Notes: a model not told the origin generated them from the sequence alone. A stretch of 64,000 nt of DNA from Shuttleworthia sp045545575 (GCA_045545575.1 JAZQBE010000052.1:3160-67159), one strand, 5' to 3'; counted from the stretch's first letter, positions 1-8,012 are shown. Numbers and translations are program-made.

Positions 1-1
1 G

Positions 2-853
2 CACCAAAGCACCGGCAACTACGGCATCTTAGACCAGATCGCCGCGCTGTCCTGGGTCCGGGACAACATCGCGTCCTTCGGCGGCAATCCGGACAACATC
101 ACGATCTTCGGACAGAGCGCCGGGGCCATGAGCGTGCAGACCATCGTAAACTCGCCGCTGGCAAAGGGCATGTTTGCCCGCGCCATCCTTCAGAGCGGCG
201 GCGGATACAACAACGGTCTCGGAACCGCACTGTCCCTGGACGCAGCCTGTGCGCGCGGCCGGCTGATGATGAAGCTGCTGCGTGCGAAAACGGCGGACGA
301 CCTGCGCAGAGCAGATCCGAACGCGTTTCTGAAACGCATGCTTCCGCTGGTCCTGCAGGCAAAGGGCCTGCCCTTCGCGCCGGTGATCGACGGGTGGGTT
401 CTGACCGAATCGACGGATGAGAGCCTCCGGCGCGGGCGGATTGCCGACGTGCCCTATCTGCTCGGATCCAACAGCGAGGATATCGGCGTGAAAAAAGGCA
501 CCACGGGCCGGGACGGCGGAAGGCTTTACCGCGGCTGCATCGACTGGGCGGCCCTGCGGGAAGCGCGTTCGGACAAGCCCTGCTATCTGTACTATTTCCG
601 GCGGCGGATGCCCGGAGATAAAGCCGGCGCGTTTCATTCCGCGGAACTCTGGTACGTGTTCGGCACCCTCGCGCGCTGCTGGCGGCCTGCCGAGGACTGG
701 GATTTTGAGATCTCCAACTGGATGCTGAACGCCTGGACGAACTTCATGAAGTACGGGGACCCGAACGGCGCGCCGGGCAGTACGGATCCGCAGGCGGCGG
801 ACGCATGGCGGCCGTACCGGAGCACGGATCCTTATATTCAGGACATCGGATAA
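2..853 (+). CDS. Type B carboxylesterase (5' end outside window)
   Basis: This is the C-terminal 283 residues of an alpha/beta-hydrolase of the carboxylesterase type B family, open at the window edge in the frame starting at base 2. The nucleophile elbow GQSAG is visible (bases about 110-124). An acid candidate lies in the NSED segment and a catalytic His candidate in AFHSAELWYVF, in the usual order for the family. Such enzymes cleave carboxylic esters, for example acetyl or feruloyl esters on plant polysaccharides; the substrate here is unknown. The stop codon overlaps the ATG of the GH2 gene (TAATG), so the two are translationally coupled, which fits a role in hemicellulose or glycoside breakdown. 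The family call is secure; the substrate is inference. Confidence 0.85.
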   Translation, partial: HQSTGNYGILDQIAALSWVRDNIASFGGNPDNITIFGQSAGAMSVQTIVNSPLAKGMFARAILQSGGGYNNGLGTALSLDAACARGRLMMKLLRAKTADDLRRADPNAFLKRMLPLVLQAKGLPFAPVIDGWVLTESTDESLRRGRIADVPYLLGSNSEDIGVKKGTTGRDGGRLYRGCIDWAALREARSDKPCYLYYFRRRMPGDKAGAFHSAELWYVFGTLARCWRPAEDWDFEISNWMLNAWTNFMKYGDPNGAPGSTDPQAADAWRPYRSTDPYIQDIG

Positions 854-2565
854 TGAGAATACTGCATAAAAACTACCCCAGGCCGCAGATGGTGCGGCCT
901 GTGTTTTATTTGCTGGACGGAGCGTGGACGCTGAACGGACAGCCGGTCTGCGTACCGTTTCCGCCCCAGTCTGAAGCCTCCGGTTTTTTGGGCGCCGTCG
1001 GGGAAACGCTGGTCTACGAGCGGACGTTTACCCTTTCGGAAACGCGGCAGTCCGCCTGGGACGCGCCGGACGGCCTGCCGGAAGATGCGCCGGAAAAACG
1101 GCGGTGGCTGCTGCATTTCGGCGCCGTAGACGAGACCTGCACCGTCTTTGTCAACGGCCGGCCGGCCGGCACGCACGAGGGCGGGTATCTGCCGTTTACG
1201 CTGGACGTAACCGACGCGCTGGTTCCGGACGAAGAGAACCGGATCCGCGTGGAGGCAAAGGATACCCTTTCCGGGCTTTATCCTTACGGCAAACAGCGCA
1301 AAAAGCGGGGCGGCATGTGGTACACACCCGTCAGCGGCATCTGGAAGAGTGTCTGGATCGAAGGGGTGCCGGAAGACGGCATCGAGGAAATCCGGATCTG
1401 TCCGTCGGCGGAATCCGCGCGTCTTTCGGTATCGACGCGGCAGAACAAAGGCTGCGGCGGAACGGTCGTTCTGCTCGATGAAGACGGCCGTGAAACGGAA
1501 GAGTCCTTCGCCCTGACGGACGGGGAAGCACTGCTGACCCCGAAAACGCGCCGCCTGTGGACAACGTCGGATCCGTACCTCTACCGGATCCGCATCCGGA
1601 CCGCTTCCGATGCCGTCGACTCCTATTTCGCGCTGCGCACCGTGGAGATCCGGCCGGATGCGGAAGGCGTGCGGCGCCTGTGCCTGAACGGGACGCCCCT
1701 TTTCCTGCACGGAGTCCTCGATCAGGGCTATTTCCCGGAAGGGATCTATACGCCGCGGGACCCGGACGCCTACGAAAAGGATATCCTGCGGATGAAGGAC
1801 CTGGGCTTCAATTGTCTGCGCAAGCACATCAAAGTCGAGCCGGAGCGCTTTTATTACGACTGCGACCGTCTGGGCATGCTCGTGGCGCAGGATATGGTCA
1901 ACAACGGCGGCTATCACTACATCCGCGAGACGGTGCTGCCGACCGTCGGCTGGAAGAAAAAGCGCGACACGCTTCCCGCGCTGACGCCGTTTGAAAAGCG
2001 CCGCCGCGCCGTATTTGAGACGCAGGCAAAGGAAACGATCCGCCTGCTGTATTCCCATCCCTGCGTGATCCTGTACACGATCTTCAACGAAGGCTGGGGG
2101 CAGTTCGAAAGCGACCGGCTCTACACGGAATGCAGGGCACTCGATCCGACGCGGATCTACGACAGCACGTCCGGATGGTTCGCCCAGCACGAATCCGACG
2201 TGGTAAGCGAGCACATCTATTTCCGCAACGAGGTTCTTCCCCGGGCGGACCGGCCGGTGTTCCTCTCGGAATGCGGCGGATACGGGTATCCTGTGGAAGG
2301 GCACCTGTGGAATCCCAAGGGCAGCTACGGATACGGGGATATGATGCACAGCCCGGCGGAGCTGACCGACAAATTCGCCCTCCTGATCCGCGAAATGGTG
2401 CTGCCGTCGATTGTGAACGGCCTGTGCGGCTGCATCTACACCCAGCTGTCCGACGTGGAAGACGAAATCAACGGACTGTACACCTATGACCGGAGCTTCT
2501 GCAAAGCCGATCCCGAACGGATGCGGGCGCTGGCGGAAGAAATCCACAGTGCGATGCAAGAATGA
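853..2565 (+). CDS. Glycoside hydrolase family 2 protein
   Basis: A 570-residue GH2 enzyme. An N-terminal sugar-binding jelly-roll domain (about 10-165) carries the GMWYTPVSGIWKSVW signature, followed by an Ig-like domain (about 170-260) and a TIM barrel. The acid/base is Glu413 in IFNEGW and the nucleophile Glu473 in LSECGG, so the enzyme looks active. Family activities include beta-galactosidase, beta-glucuronidase and beta-mannosidase, and the sequence alone does not decide among them. No signal peptide is seen, so it probably acts in the cytoplasm on imported oligosaccharides. The start at 853 overlaps the esterase stop, and the 3' end overlaps or abuts the GH13 gene. Together they look like a sugar-utilisation operon. 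Confidence 0.88.
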   Translation: MRILHKNYPRPQMVRPVFYLLDGAWTLNGQPVCVPFPPQSEASGFLGAVGETLVYERTFTLSETRQSAWDAPDGLPEDAPEKRRWLLHFGAVDETCTVFVNGRPAGTHEGGYLPFTLDVTDALVPDEENRIRVEAKDTLSGLYPYGKQRKKRGGMWYTPVSGIWKSVWIEGVPEDGIEEIRICPSAESARLSVSTRQNKGCGGTVVLLDEDGRETEESFALTDGEALLTPKTRRLWTTSDPYLYRIRIRTASDAVDSYFALRTVEIRPDAEGVRRLCLNGTPLFLHGVLDQGYFPEGIYTPRDPDAYEKDILRMKDLGFNCLRKHIKVEPERFYYDCDRLGMLVAQDMVNNGGYHYIRETVLPTVGWKKKRDTLPALTPFEKRRRAVFETQAKETIRLLYSHPCVILYTIFNEGWGQFESDRLYTECRALDPTRIYDSTSGWFAQHESDVVSEHIYFRNEVLPRADRPVFLSECGGYGYPVEGHLWNPKGSYGYGDMMHSPAELTDKFALLIREMVLPSIVNGLCGCIYTQLSDVEDEINGLYTYDRSFCKADPERMRALAEEIHSAMQE

Positions 2566-2576
2566 AAGGAAATGCC

Positions 2577-4475
2577 ATGTTTACGATGCAAAGCCGCATT
2601 CGCGACATCTATGCCCATCCCCTCGGCCACGACATGCTCGACCGGATTCTGTACGCCGCCGGCGTGCCCCGCGCGGTCCTGAAGAACCCGGTCGTCGGAA
2701 GCCTGCGGCTGTCCGGACTTGCGGCGATCGCGCAGAAGAAGATGGACACGTCGTTTTTCCAGTCCTTTATCGATCTTCTGAACATGCACAACGAACCGGA
2801 ACCCTCCGCGGACGGCCCGGTGACACACGCGTGGTGGAAAGAGGCGGTATTTTATCAGATCTATCCGCGCAGCTTCTGCGACAGCGACGGGGACGGAATC
2901 GGCGATCTGCGGGGCATTCTGTCCCGCCTCGATTATCTGAAGGCGCTGGGGGTGGACGCGCTGTGGCTGTCGCCGATCTATGATTCGCCGAACGACGACA
3001 ACGGCTATGACATCCGCGATTACGACCGGATCATGGAAGAATTCGGCACGATGGAGGATTTTGAAGAACTGCTGGCCGCGGTTCACGCGCGTGGAATGCG
3101 GCTGATCATGGATCTGGTGGTCAACCACACCTCCGACGAGCACCCCTGGTTCAAAGAAGGGCTTTCGGATCCCGGGTCCAAATACCGGAACTATTATTTC
3201 TTCCGGGATCCGGACCGGACCAACAACTGGACGTCCTTCTTCTCGGGACCGGCGTGGAACACCTATGAAAAAGAGGGCGTCAGTGCGCTGCATCTGTTTT
3301 CAAAAAAGCAGATGGACCTGAACTGGGAGAATCCCGACGTGCGAAACGACGTCATCGCCATGGTCAACCGCTGGCTTGACCGCGGCGTGGACGGCTTCCG
3401 GATGGACGTCATCAACTATATTTCCAAGGTGCCGGGCCTGCCGGACGGGAGCGAGGGAATCGGGGAACTGATCGGCTTTCGCGGCATTGAACACTATTTC
3501 TACGGGCCGAAGCTGCACACGTATCTAAAAGAAATCCACGACCGGGCTTTCGCGCCGCATCAGGCGTTTTCCGTGGGAGAGTGCCCGGGCATCGGTTTAC
3601 GGACCGGCCGGTTTCTGACTGCCGAAGAGCGCGGGGAACTCGACATGATCTTTTCCTTCGACCACCTCGACGTACCCGGTCACGTGCGCTATGACGATTA
3701 CGCCTATGACCTGCGCTATTACCGCGACTACATCACGGACTGGATGGAGAATTACGGCAGCGGCTGCTGGATGTCGCTGTTCTACAACAATCACGACAAT
3801 CCCCGCATGGCATCGAAGATCCGGCCCGACGGCACACAGATCCGTGCCGTGCAGAAACTGCTCCTCGTGATGCAGATGACGTTAAAGGGCACGCCGTTTC
3901 TGTTTCAGGGCGACGAGATGGGGCTGACCAACTATGCCTTTTCTTCGATGGACGAGATCACGGACGTCGAGGCCCACGGCTATCACCGCGAACTGATCGG
4001 CCGCGGGAAGACCCCGGAGGAGGCCTTCCGCGTCATCCTTTCCGGCACGCGGGAACACGCGCGCGTCCCGCTGCCGTGGAACCGCGAAAGCATGCAGGAG
4101 AGCGTGCTGAAAATGTCAAGTGAAGAACGCGCCGAAAAGCACATCACCGCTTTTCTTGATCAGGAGGAGAGCGAAGAGATCCGCGCGGCCTGCCGGAAGC
4201 TGATCGCGCTGCGGAAGGAGCATCCGGAATTTGTGTATGGCACATTCCGGCGGCTGTACGGGCGCGGCTATCAGGGCGGCGGGTACGGCTTTGCCTATGA
4301 GCGCCGCGGCGAAGACGCGGTGTACCGCGTGGAGTGCAACCTGGGCGAAACGCCCATCCCGGCGTATCGCGGACCGGGGGGCGGCACCTGGCGCCTGGTC
4401 TACGGCACCGAGAAGAACAGAACGGCTGCAGAACTCGCTCCCTTTGAGGCGCGGATCTGGAAAAAAGAACGGTAA
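2577..4475 (+). CDS. GH13 alpha-glucosidase / oligo-1,6-glucosidase-like, with N-terminal extension
   Basis: A GH13 alpha-glucosidase-type enzyme of about 632 residues. All four GH13 motifs are intact: DLVVNH, GFRMDV (nucleophile Asp), SVGECPG (acid/base Glu) and YNNHDNPR (transition-state Asp). The barrel starts at about residue 83 with WWKEAVFYQIYPRSF. Before it lies an unusual, probably helical extension of about 75-80 residues that classical oligo-1,6-glucosidases lack. The start at 2577 is preferred because AAAGGA lies 6 nt upstream; an in-frame ATG at 2562 overlaps the GH2 stop but has no Shine-Dalgarno. Expected role: hydrolysis of alpha-glucosidic ends of short oligosaccharides in the cytoplasm, together with the GH2 enzyme and esterase. 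Confidence 0.88.
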   Translation: MFTMQSRIRDIYAHPLGHDMLDRILYAAGVPRAVLKNPVVGSLRLSGLAAIAQKKMDTSFFQSFIDLLNMHNEPEPSADGPVTHAWWKEAVFYQIYPRSFCDSDGDGIGDLRGILSRLDYLKALGVDALWLSPIYDSPNDDNGYDIRDYDRIMEEFGTMEDFEELLAAVHARGMRLIMDLVVNHTSDEHPWFKEGLSDPGSKYRNYYFFRDPDRTNNWTSFFSGPAWNTYEKEGVSALHLFSKKQMDLNWENPDVRNDVIAMVNRWLDRGVDGFRMDVINYISKVPGLPDGSEGIGELIGFRGIEHYFYGPKLHTYLKEIHDRAFAPHQAFSVGECPGIGLRTGRFLTAEERGELDMIFSFDHLDVPGHVRYDDYAYDLRYYRDYITDWMENYGSGCWMSLFYNNHDNPRMASKIRPDGTQIRAVQKLLLVMQMTLKGTPFLFQGDEMGLTNYAFSSMDEITDVEAHGYHRELIGRGKTPEEAFRVILSGTREHARVPLPWNRESMQESVLKMSSEERAEKHITAFLDQEESEEIRAACRKLIALRKEHPEFVYGTFRRLYGRGYQGGGYGFAYERRGEDAVYRVECNLGETPIPAYRGPGGGTWRLVYGTEKNRTAAELAPFEARIWKKER

Positions 4476-4493
4476 TCCGCCGGCGTCAGCCGC

Positions 4494-4522
4494 TTGCATT
4501 CGTCTTCGGAATCTGGTAACAT
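4494..4522 (+). promoter_or_regulatory. Promoter of tRNA-Gly
   Basis: TTGCAT (4494-4499), a 17-bp spacer and TAACAT (4517-4522) sit 24 bp upstream of the tRNA. The spacing is ideal for a housekeeping sigma factor and the position fits transcription of a short pre-tRNA. Seen in sequence; activity is inferred. Confidence 0.6.
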
Positions 4523-4546
4523 ACCTTTGTTGCGATACTTGCATCC

Positions 4547-4617
4547 GCAGGGTTAGTACATCGGTAGTATATCAGCTTCCCAAGCTGAGGAGGCGGGTTC
4601 GATTCCCGTACCCTGCT
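4547..4617 (+). tRNA. tRNA-Gly (anticodon CCC)
   Basis: A 71-nt cloverleaf. The acceptor stem GCAGGGT pairs with ACCCTGC, with discriminator T. The D arm is GTAC/GTAT. The anticodon stem TCAGC/GCTGA encloses loop TTCCCAA, giving anticodon CCC (glycine). The T arm has loop TTCGATT. No CCA is encoded. The 3' half is the attachment site of the prophage. Because integration restored the 3' end, the gene remains complete on the left side. Confidence 0.97.
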
Positions 4618-4621
4618 GAAA
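4592..4621 (+). other. attL core (tRNA-Gly 3' end)
   Basis: A 30-bp sequence covering the T arm and acceptor 3' strand of tRNA-Gly plus four bases after the tRNA (TGAA after the last paired base, then A). It is identical to 35328-35357. Tyrosine integrases commonly use tRNA 3' ends; here the host tRNA stays intact at attL. Confidence 0.93.
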
Positions 4622-4625
4622 TCAA

Positions 4626-4667
4626 AAAACCGCGATTCTATGGGATTTCCCGTAGTTTCGCGGTTTT
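4626..4667. terminator. Hairpin terminator inside the left prophage end
   Basis: AAAACCGCGA (4626-4635) pairs with TCGCGGTTTT (4658-4667). An inner stem CTATGGG/CCCGTAG encloses TTT and a T-rich run follows. It lies just inside attL. It can terminate the tRNA transcript from the left and, because the flanks are A-rich and T-rich, integrase transcription from the right. Confidence 0.75.
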
Positions 4668-4722
4668 CTTTTGTTTTGAGGTGTACAGGATTTCGGATAA
4701 ATTGTCCAAGATTTGGGATTTT

Positions 4723-5754
4723 TCATGGACACGTGGACACGGAAATGGACACGAGATCACCAAGCTGCGCCGCCACCAGATCGGCACTGGCGTCCATGTT
4801 CATCGCGTGCATGTAATTCTGCCTCATGACCAATGGAGTCTGGTGCCCGGTGATCGCCTGAATCTGAGCATCGGAGAGGTGCAGGACATTGTGGCAGTAC
4901 GACACGAAGAAGTGCCTGAGGTCATGGAAGCGGTACGGCGGCATCTTGTTGCGCTTCAAGAACCTGTCCCACCGTTTGGAGAGGCCCTGAGGGGTCAGAT
5001 CGGTGACGCAGCCCTCCTCCCGGATCCGGTCAGCCAGGGACGATGGGAGACGGACGAACCTGTCCGAGGATGTGGTCTTTGTGCCTTTGAGGTACAGCTT
5101 GCCGTCCGCACCGCGCACAAGGGCCCGGTGGATGTGGATGACGTCGCCGTCCAGATCGTCAAGGGAGAGGGCGCAGATCTCCGACCTCCTGAACCCAAAG
5201 GCGGCAAGGGCGACCGGGATCTCCAGCGGCGTCCCGGCGGTCAGCTCGGCGATCTGTCGCATCGCGTCCTCTGTCGGGATGTGGACCTGAGGGACGGTCT
5301 TCTGAGGGAGCCGCACCTTCGGCAGGGGCATGTCCTGTAGATCGAAGGCGGAGGAGATGAAGGCGTGGTAATTCCTGATCGTCTTCGGGGAGTCACCCTT
5401 CGCGACCAGATGATCGACCACGGCCTGAACGTCCTTCTTGGCGATTTCGTCCATGTAGGCCGCGCAGAAGGTCAAGAACCGGCTTTTGATGTTCTGGTGG
5501 AGGGAAACATACCCTCGCATCGTTGAGGGCGAAACGGTGGCCTTTTTCGCGGCCAGCAGGGCGTCCAGAGCCTCGCCGACAGTCAACCGGCGGACGGTCT
5601 TGTCCCGGTGTGTGTCCTCGTACTCGGCGATGATGCGGCGCAGCTTGACTTTGTCGTAGTGAGAGAACGATTTACGGATGGGCCGGCCGTCTGGGCGATG
5701 ACCTACAACGACGCGGGCCCGGTAGGTTCCGCTTGGCAGTTTTTCGATTTTCAT
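4723..5754 (-). CDS. int: Tyrosine-type phage integrase
   Basis: A 343-residue site-specific recombinase. It has an N-terminal arm-type DNA-binding domain (about 8-50), a SAM-like core-binding domain (about 55-145) and a catalytic domain. Catalytic residues are Arg189 (GFRRSE), Lys226 (KGTKT), His277 and Arg280 (FHDLRH), His304 (TGHQT) and nucleophile Tyr314 (RQNYMH). It integrates and, with an excisionase, excises the prophage at tRNA-Gly. The last codons (LVSISVSTCP) are made of repeated TGGACACG units that look like its own arm-binding sites. It is the last gene of the leftward operon. The 81-bp upstream gap and lack of a good Shine-Dalgarno suggest separate or weak expression. Confidence 0.96.
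   Translation of the reverse strand: MKIEKLPSGTYRARVVVGHRPDGRPIRKSFSHYDKVKLRRIIAEYEDTHRDKTVRRLTVGEALDALLAAKKATVSPSTMRGYVSLHQNIKSRFLTFCAAYMDEIAKKDVQAVVDHLVAKGDSPKTIRNYHAFISSAFDLQDMPLPKVRLPQKTVPQVHIPTEDAMRQIAELTAGTPLEIPVALAAFGFRRSEICALSLDDLDGDVIHIHRALVRGADGKLYLKGTKTTSSDRFVRLPSSLADRIREEGCVTDLTPQGLSKRWDRFLKRNKMPPYRFHDLRHFFVSYCHNVLHLSDAQIQAITGHQTPLVMRQNYMHAMNMDASADLVAAQLGDLVSISVSTCP
4726..4754. repeat. Left-end TGGACACG direct repeats (putative integrase arm sites)
   Basis: Three direct copies of TGGACACG at 4726-4733, 4734-4741 and 4746-4753, the third within AAATGGACACGA. The same 12-mer occurs twice at the right end of the prophage (35272-35294). Symmetric placement around the attachment core in the circular form fits arm-type integrase sites. 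They overlap the 3' end of int. Confidence 0.7.
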
Positions 5755-5834
5755 GATATAATCAACACCGAACCTTTCTCGCTAAGGTGGTGATAGGGCG
5801 GATCCTGTGCACGGGGCCGTCCTCTTTTTTTGTG

Positions 5835-6473
5835 CTACCGAAACTTAACGATCAGGAAGACCCCGAGCGCGATCCCAATCAGGCCGACGATCGGCTCCGC
5901 GATCAGCAGAAGCGCACTCATGGCGATCATAATCACGCACAGGATGCGGAGGAACACCAGGAGGCCCTTCTTGAGCTTCGGCGGATGTTCTGGTGTCGGC
6001 GGCTCCGGAACGACATCGACAACCGGCACTGCGACTTTTGGCGCGACAGCCGGCTCTTCCTGTCCTGTCGTGATGCTGACGCGGGCCCAGAAGGGCATCT
6101 CGTCACGCTCCACCGTCAGCCGGTCATCGTCTTCCAGCACGTCCTTGTACTTCCCGCCGCCGATCTCGACGCTGACGCGGGCGCCCTCCTGAGCGAGGAG
6201 GTTCTTCACGTGGGTGCAGTTCCCCTTCTTGATGTACCCGATCTTCTCCCCATCTACGACCACCATGACGGCGTTCGGGTCGTACTCGTTCTCCGGTTCC
6301 GGGATCAGCTCGACCTTCGACGGCAAGAACTCATACTGGAAGATCCGGTCGCCGTCACCGTACTCCTGCTTGATCTCGGCGTTTGAGAGGTCGTAGTCGT
6401 CGTTCTTCTCCCCGATCGCGAGAAAAGCCTTCGTGTAGTTTGTTACACCGGCTACCTTGAAGTTTTCTGTCAT
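5835..6473 (-). CDS. HIRAN-domain protein with C-terminal membrane segments
   Basis: A 212-residue protein. Residues about 5-100 resemble a HIRAN domain: FKVAGV near the start, then a PENEYDPNAVMVVVDGEKIGYI-type core. HIRAN domains recognise DNA ends or damaged DNA, for example in HLTF-type proteins. A proline-rich linker (about 140-165) leads to a lysine cluster and two hydrophobic segments (about 170-210), so the domain is probably tethered to the membrane. It is co-transcribed with the repressor and ImmA-like genes (4-nt overlap). This is where temperate phages often carry genes for lysogen fitness or superinfection exclusion. A defence role is inference only. Confidence 0.72.
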   Translation of the reverse strand: MTENFKVAGVTNYTKAFLAIGEKNDDYDLSNAEIKQEYGDGDRIFQYEFLPSKVELIPEPENEYDPNAVMVVVDGEKIGYIKKGNCTHVKNLLAQEGARVSVEIGGGKYKDVLEDDDRLTVERDEMPFWARVSITTGQEEPAVAPKVAVPVVDVVPEPPTPEHPPKLKKGLLVFLRILCVIMIAMSALLLIAEPIVGLIGIALGVFLIVKFR

Positions 6474-6691
6474 GTCTCGCTCCTTTCGTGTGCTTCTGCT
6501 TCAATCTCCTGTACAGATGTCTTTTTCCAGTCATTCCGTTCGATGTGCCAGAGGGCATGGCGGTATGCTTCAGCTCTGGCCTGTGCATCAAGCCGGGCGT
6601 CGATGTAGATCGTCCAGCCGTCCGCGCAGGGCATGACGTACTCGTTGATCTGGTCGGGAAGGTCTACGATGTAAACAAAGATCTCATCCAT
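6470..6691 (-). CDS. ImmA/IrrE-like small protein with degenerate metalloprotease motif
   Basis: A 73-residue protein beside the repressor, resembling the short ImmA/IrrE-type proteins of Firmicutes phages. These usually carry HExxH and cleave or inactivate the cognate repressor during induction. Here the motif reads H45-A-L-W-H49: both zinc-ligand histidines remain, but the catalytic Glu is Ala. If the homology is right the protein is probably not a protease, though it could still bind the repressor. It overlaps the repressor by 8 nt and the HIRAN gene by 4 nt. Confidence 0.6.
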   Translation of the reverse strand: MDEIFVYIVDLPDQINEYVMPCADGWTIYIDARLDAQARAEAYRHALWHIERNDWKKTSVQEIEAEAHERSET

Positions 6692-7055
6692 TCGGGTTAG
6701 TGCCTTTCAGTTGTTTTGCAAGTGCAGCCAGGGCGGCCACGTTCTCTGGCGTGAGGTCGCGGCTGGCGTCCATGAGGATGCGCAGCTCCTTGTTGTCCAT
6801 AAGCTCCTGCGCGAGCTGGGCCGTCTGGTCGTCTATGTAGTAAGTCCTACCGGATTCATCCCTCGCGTTCCCGGTCATTAGATAATCGACCGGGACGCCG
6901 AAGTAGTCAGCCACCTTCTGGAGCTTCTCGGCCTTCGGTACATACTTCCCTTTTCTCCATTCTGACAGCGTGGCGGCACTGATCCCTGTGGCCTTTGCAA
7001 CGGCTGCGCTGGTCACTCCGCGCTCTTCCAATAACGCATCGAACGCATTCCTCAT
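6684..7055 (-). CDS. CI-like lysogeny repressor, XRE family
   Basis: A 123-residue protein. Its N-terminal helix-turn-helix of the Cro/CI (XRE) type spans residues 4-60 (VAKATGISAATLSEWRKGKYVPKAEKLQKVADYFGV). The C-terminal helical part lacks a LexA-type peptidase, so induction probably does not rely on RecA-driven self-cleavage. GGGAGG lies about 5 nt before the ATG. It is the first gene of the leftward operon and faces the Cro-like gene across the operator region. Expected role: represses the early rightward promoter and controls its own operon. Confidence 0.85.
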   Translation of the reverse strand: MRNAFDALLEERGVTSAAVAKATGISAATLSEWRKGKYVPKAEKLQKVADYFGVPVDYLMTGNARDESGRTYYIDDQTAQLAQELMDNKELRILMDASRDLTPENVAALAALAKQLKGTNPNG

Positions 7056-7262
7056 TTCGACCTCCCAAAATCATTTCAAAAAAACCGAAATTTGTTGTTG
7101 ACATTCGAGCAGTCGAAGACTATACTGAACCATAGAGATTCGACTACTCGAATCTCACAGGAACAGCGGGGACTACTCGAATTCGATAAATTGATCTCCA
7201 ACGCCATTATATCGAAATATCGAAGTAACGACAACCGCAAGATGTGGTGGAAAGGAGGAAAC
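7056..7262. promoter_or_regulatory. Divergent lysogeny/lytic control region with operators
   Basis: The 207-bp gap between the repressor and the Cro-like gene holds a near-consensus rightward promoter: TTGACA (7098-7103), 17-bp spacer, TATACT (7121-7126). TTCGAGCAGTCGAA (7104-7117) fills the spacer. A second, longer palindrome AGATTCGACTACTCGAATCT (7136-7155) lies downstream. A TCGAATTCGA palindrome (7177-7186) and two ATCGAA half-sites near 7210-7224 follow. Repressor bound at the first site would directly occlude RNA polymerase. A leftward promoter is expected here but I could only see a TATAGT -10 candidate on the other strand. Confidence 0.85.
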
Positions 7263-7475
7263 ATGTACCACAAGTATGCAACACTCCGCGATGAGCGGGG
7301 ACTGACCGACTATGAGGTCGCCAAGCGGATCGGCGCGAACCCGTCGCTCTTCTCCGACTGGAAGAAGCGATGCGAGGCGGGGCGCACGGACTCCACGCTG
7401 AAGTTCGACTACATGGTCAAGGTCGCCGATGTGCTTGACGTGCCGGTGACCGTGTTCGCAAAGGAGGAGTCATGA
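7263..7475 (+). CDS. Cro-like XRE family regulator
   Basis: A 70-residue helix-turn-helix protein (YEVAKRIGANPSLFSDWKKR, about residues 16-36), the first gene of the rightward operon. AAAGGAGG lies 5-6 nt before the ATG at 7263, which fixes the start even though the frame is open further upstream. Its position opposite the repressor suggests a Cro-like anti-repressor or early regulator using the same TTCGA operators. The stop overlaps the next ATG by 4 nt. Confidence 0.8.
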   Translation: MYHKYATLRDERGLTDYEVAKRIGANPSLFSDWKKRCEAGRTDSTLKFDYMVKVADVLDVPVTVFAKEES

Positions 7476-7756
7476 GCGACAGAGTTATCGAGAACGTGAT
7501 CGAGTGGATCGACGGCCAGAAGACGGCAACGGTCACGCTGTCATCCCGGCGGCAGATCACGAAGGTCAAGAGGCTGGCGGAGAAGCACCCCGACCAGGTA
7601 CAGATCGACTGGGTGAACAAGGACGGGAGCATCGTGGCACACATGCCGGTCTCGGCCATCGTCTTCCGAATCGACACAATCACCGAAGAGGAGCGTGAAA
7701 GACGGCGCGAAATCGGACGCAAAAACATGGAGGCGATGAGGAAGTCACGCGAGTGA
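7472..7756 (+). CDS. Phage protein of unknown function
   Basis: A 94-residue protein with a predicted small alpha/beta domain (about 1-70) resembling a short nucleic-acid-associated fold (TVTLSSRRQITKVKRLAEKHPDQVQI), then a very basic and acidic helical tail (EEERERRREIGRKNMEAMRKSRE). I recognise it only as a type common in Firmicutes phage early operons. It is coupled to the Cro-like gene by ATGA overlap. Confidence 0.6.
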   Translation: MSDRVIENVIEWIDGQKTATVTLSSRRQITKVKRLAEKHPDQVQIDWVNKDGSIVAHMPVSAIVFRIDTITEEERERRREIGRKNMEAMRKSRE

Positions 7757-7809
7757 TTAAAACGCGAAATCAACTCGAAAACGCCGATACGCGCATCACG
7801 GAGGGGCAC

Positions 7810-8010
7810 ATGAGAAGAGACGACAAGACCCGCGAGAGACTGTTCGCGAACCGTAACCTGTCAGCCCTCGCCCGATCGGCAGGGATGACGCACTCGACGA
7901 TCTACAACCGGCGGGCCAACCCCGGCAAGATCACTCTCGACGAACTGGTTGGCCTGACACTGGGCATGGAGCCCGAGCAAATAGGGAAGATAGTGACTGA
8001 GAGGAGATAA
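7810..8010 (+). CDS. Small helix-turn-helix DNA-binding protein
   Basis: A 66-residue basic protein with a helix-turn-helix-like pattern (LSALARSAGMTHSTIYNRRANPGKITLDELVGL). The ATG at 7810 is chosen because GGAGGGG precedes it by about 4 nt; an upstream in-frame GTG at 7753 has no such site. It could be an excisionase or a second early regulator. Which one cannot be told from sequence. Confidence 0.65.
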   Translation: MRRDDKTRERLFANRNLSALARSAGMTHSTIYNRRANPGKITLDELVGLTLGMEPEQIGKIVTERR

Positions 8011-8012
8011 GG

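Noticed and set aside
838..2559. Long - strand open frame opposite the GH2 gene
   Set aside because: It mirrors the GH2 gene, has no ribosome site and no family resemblance; GC-rich codons create long open antisense frames.
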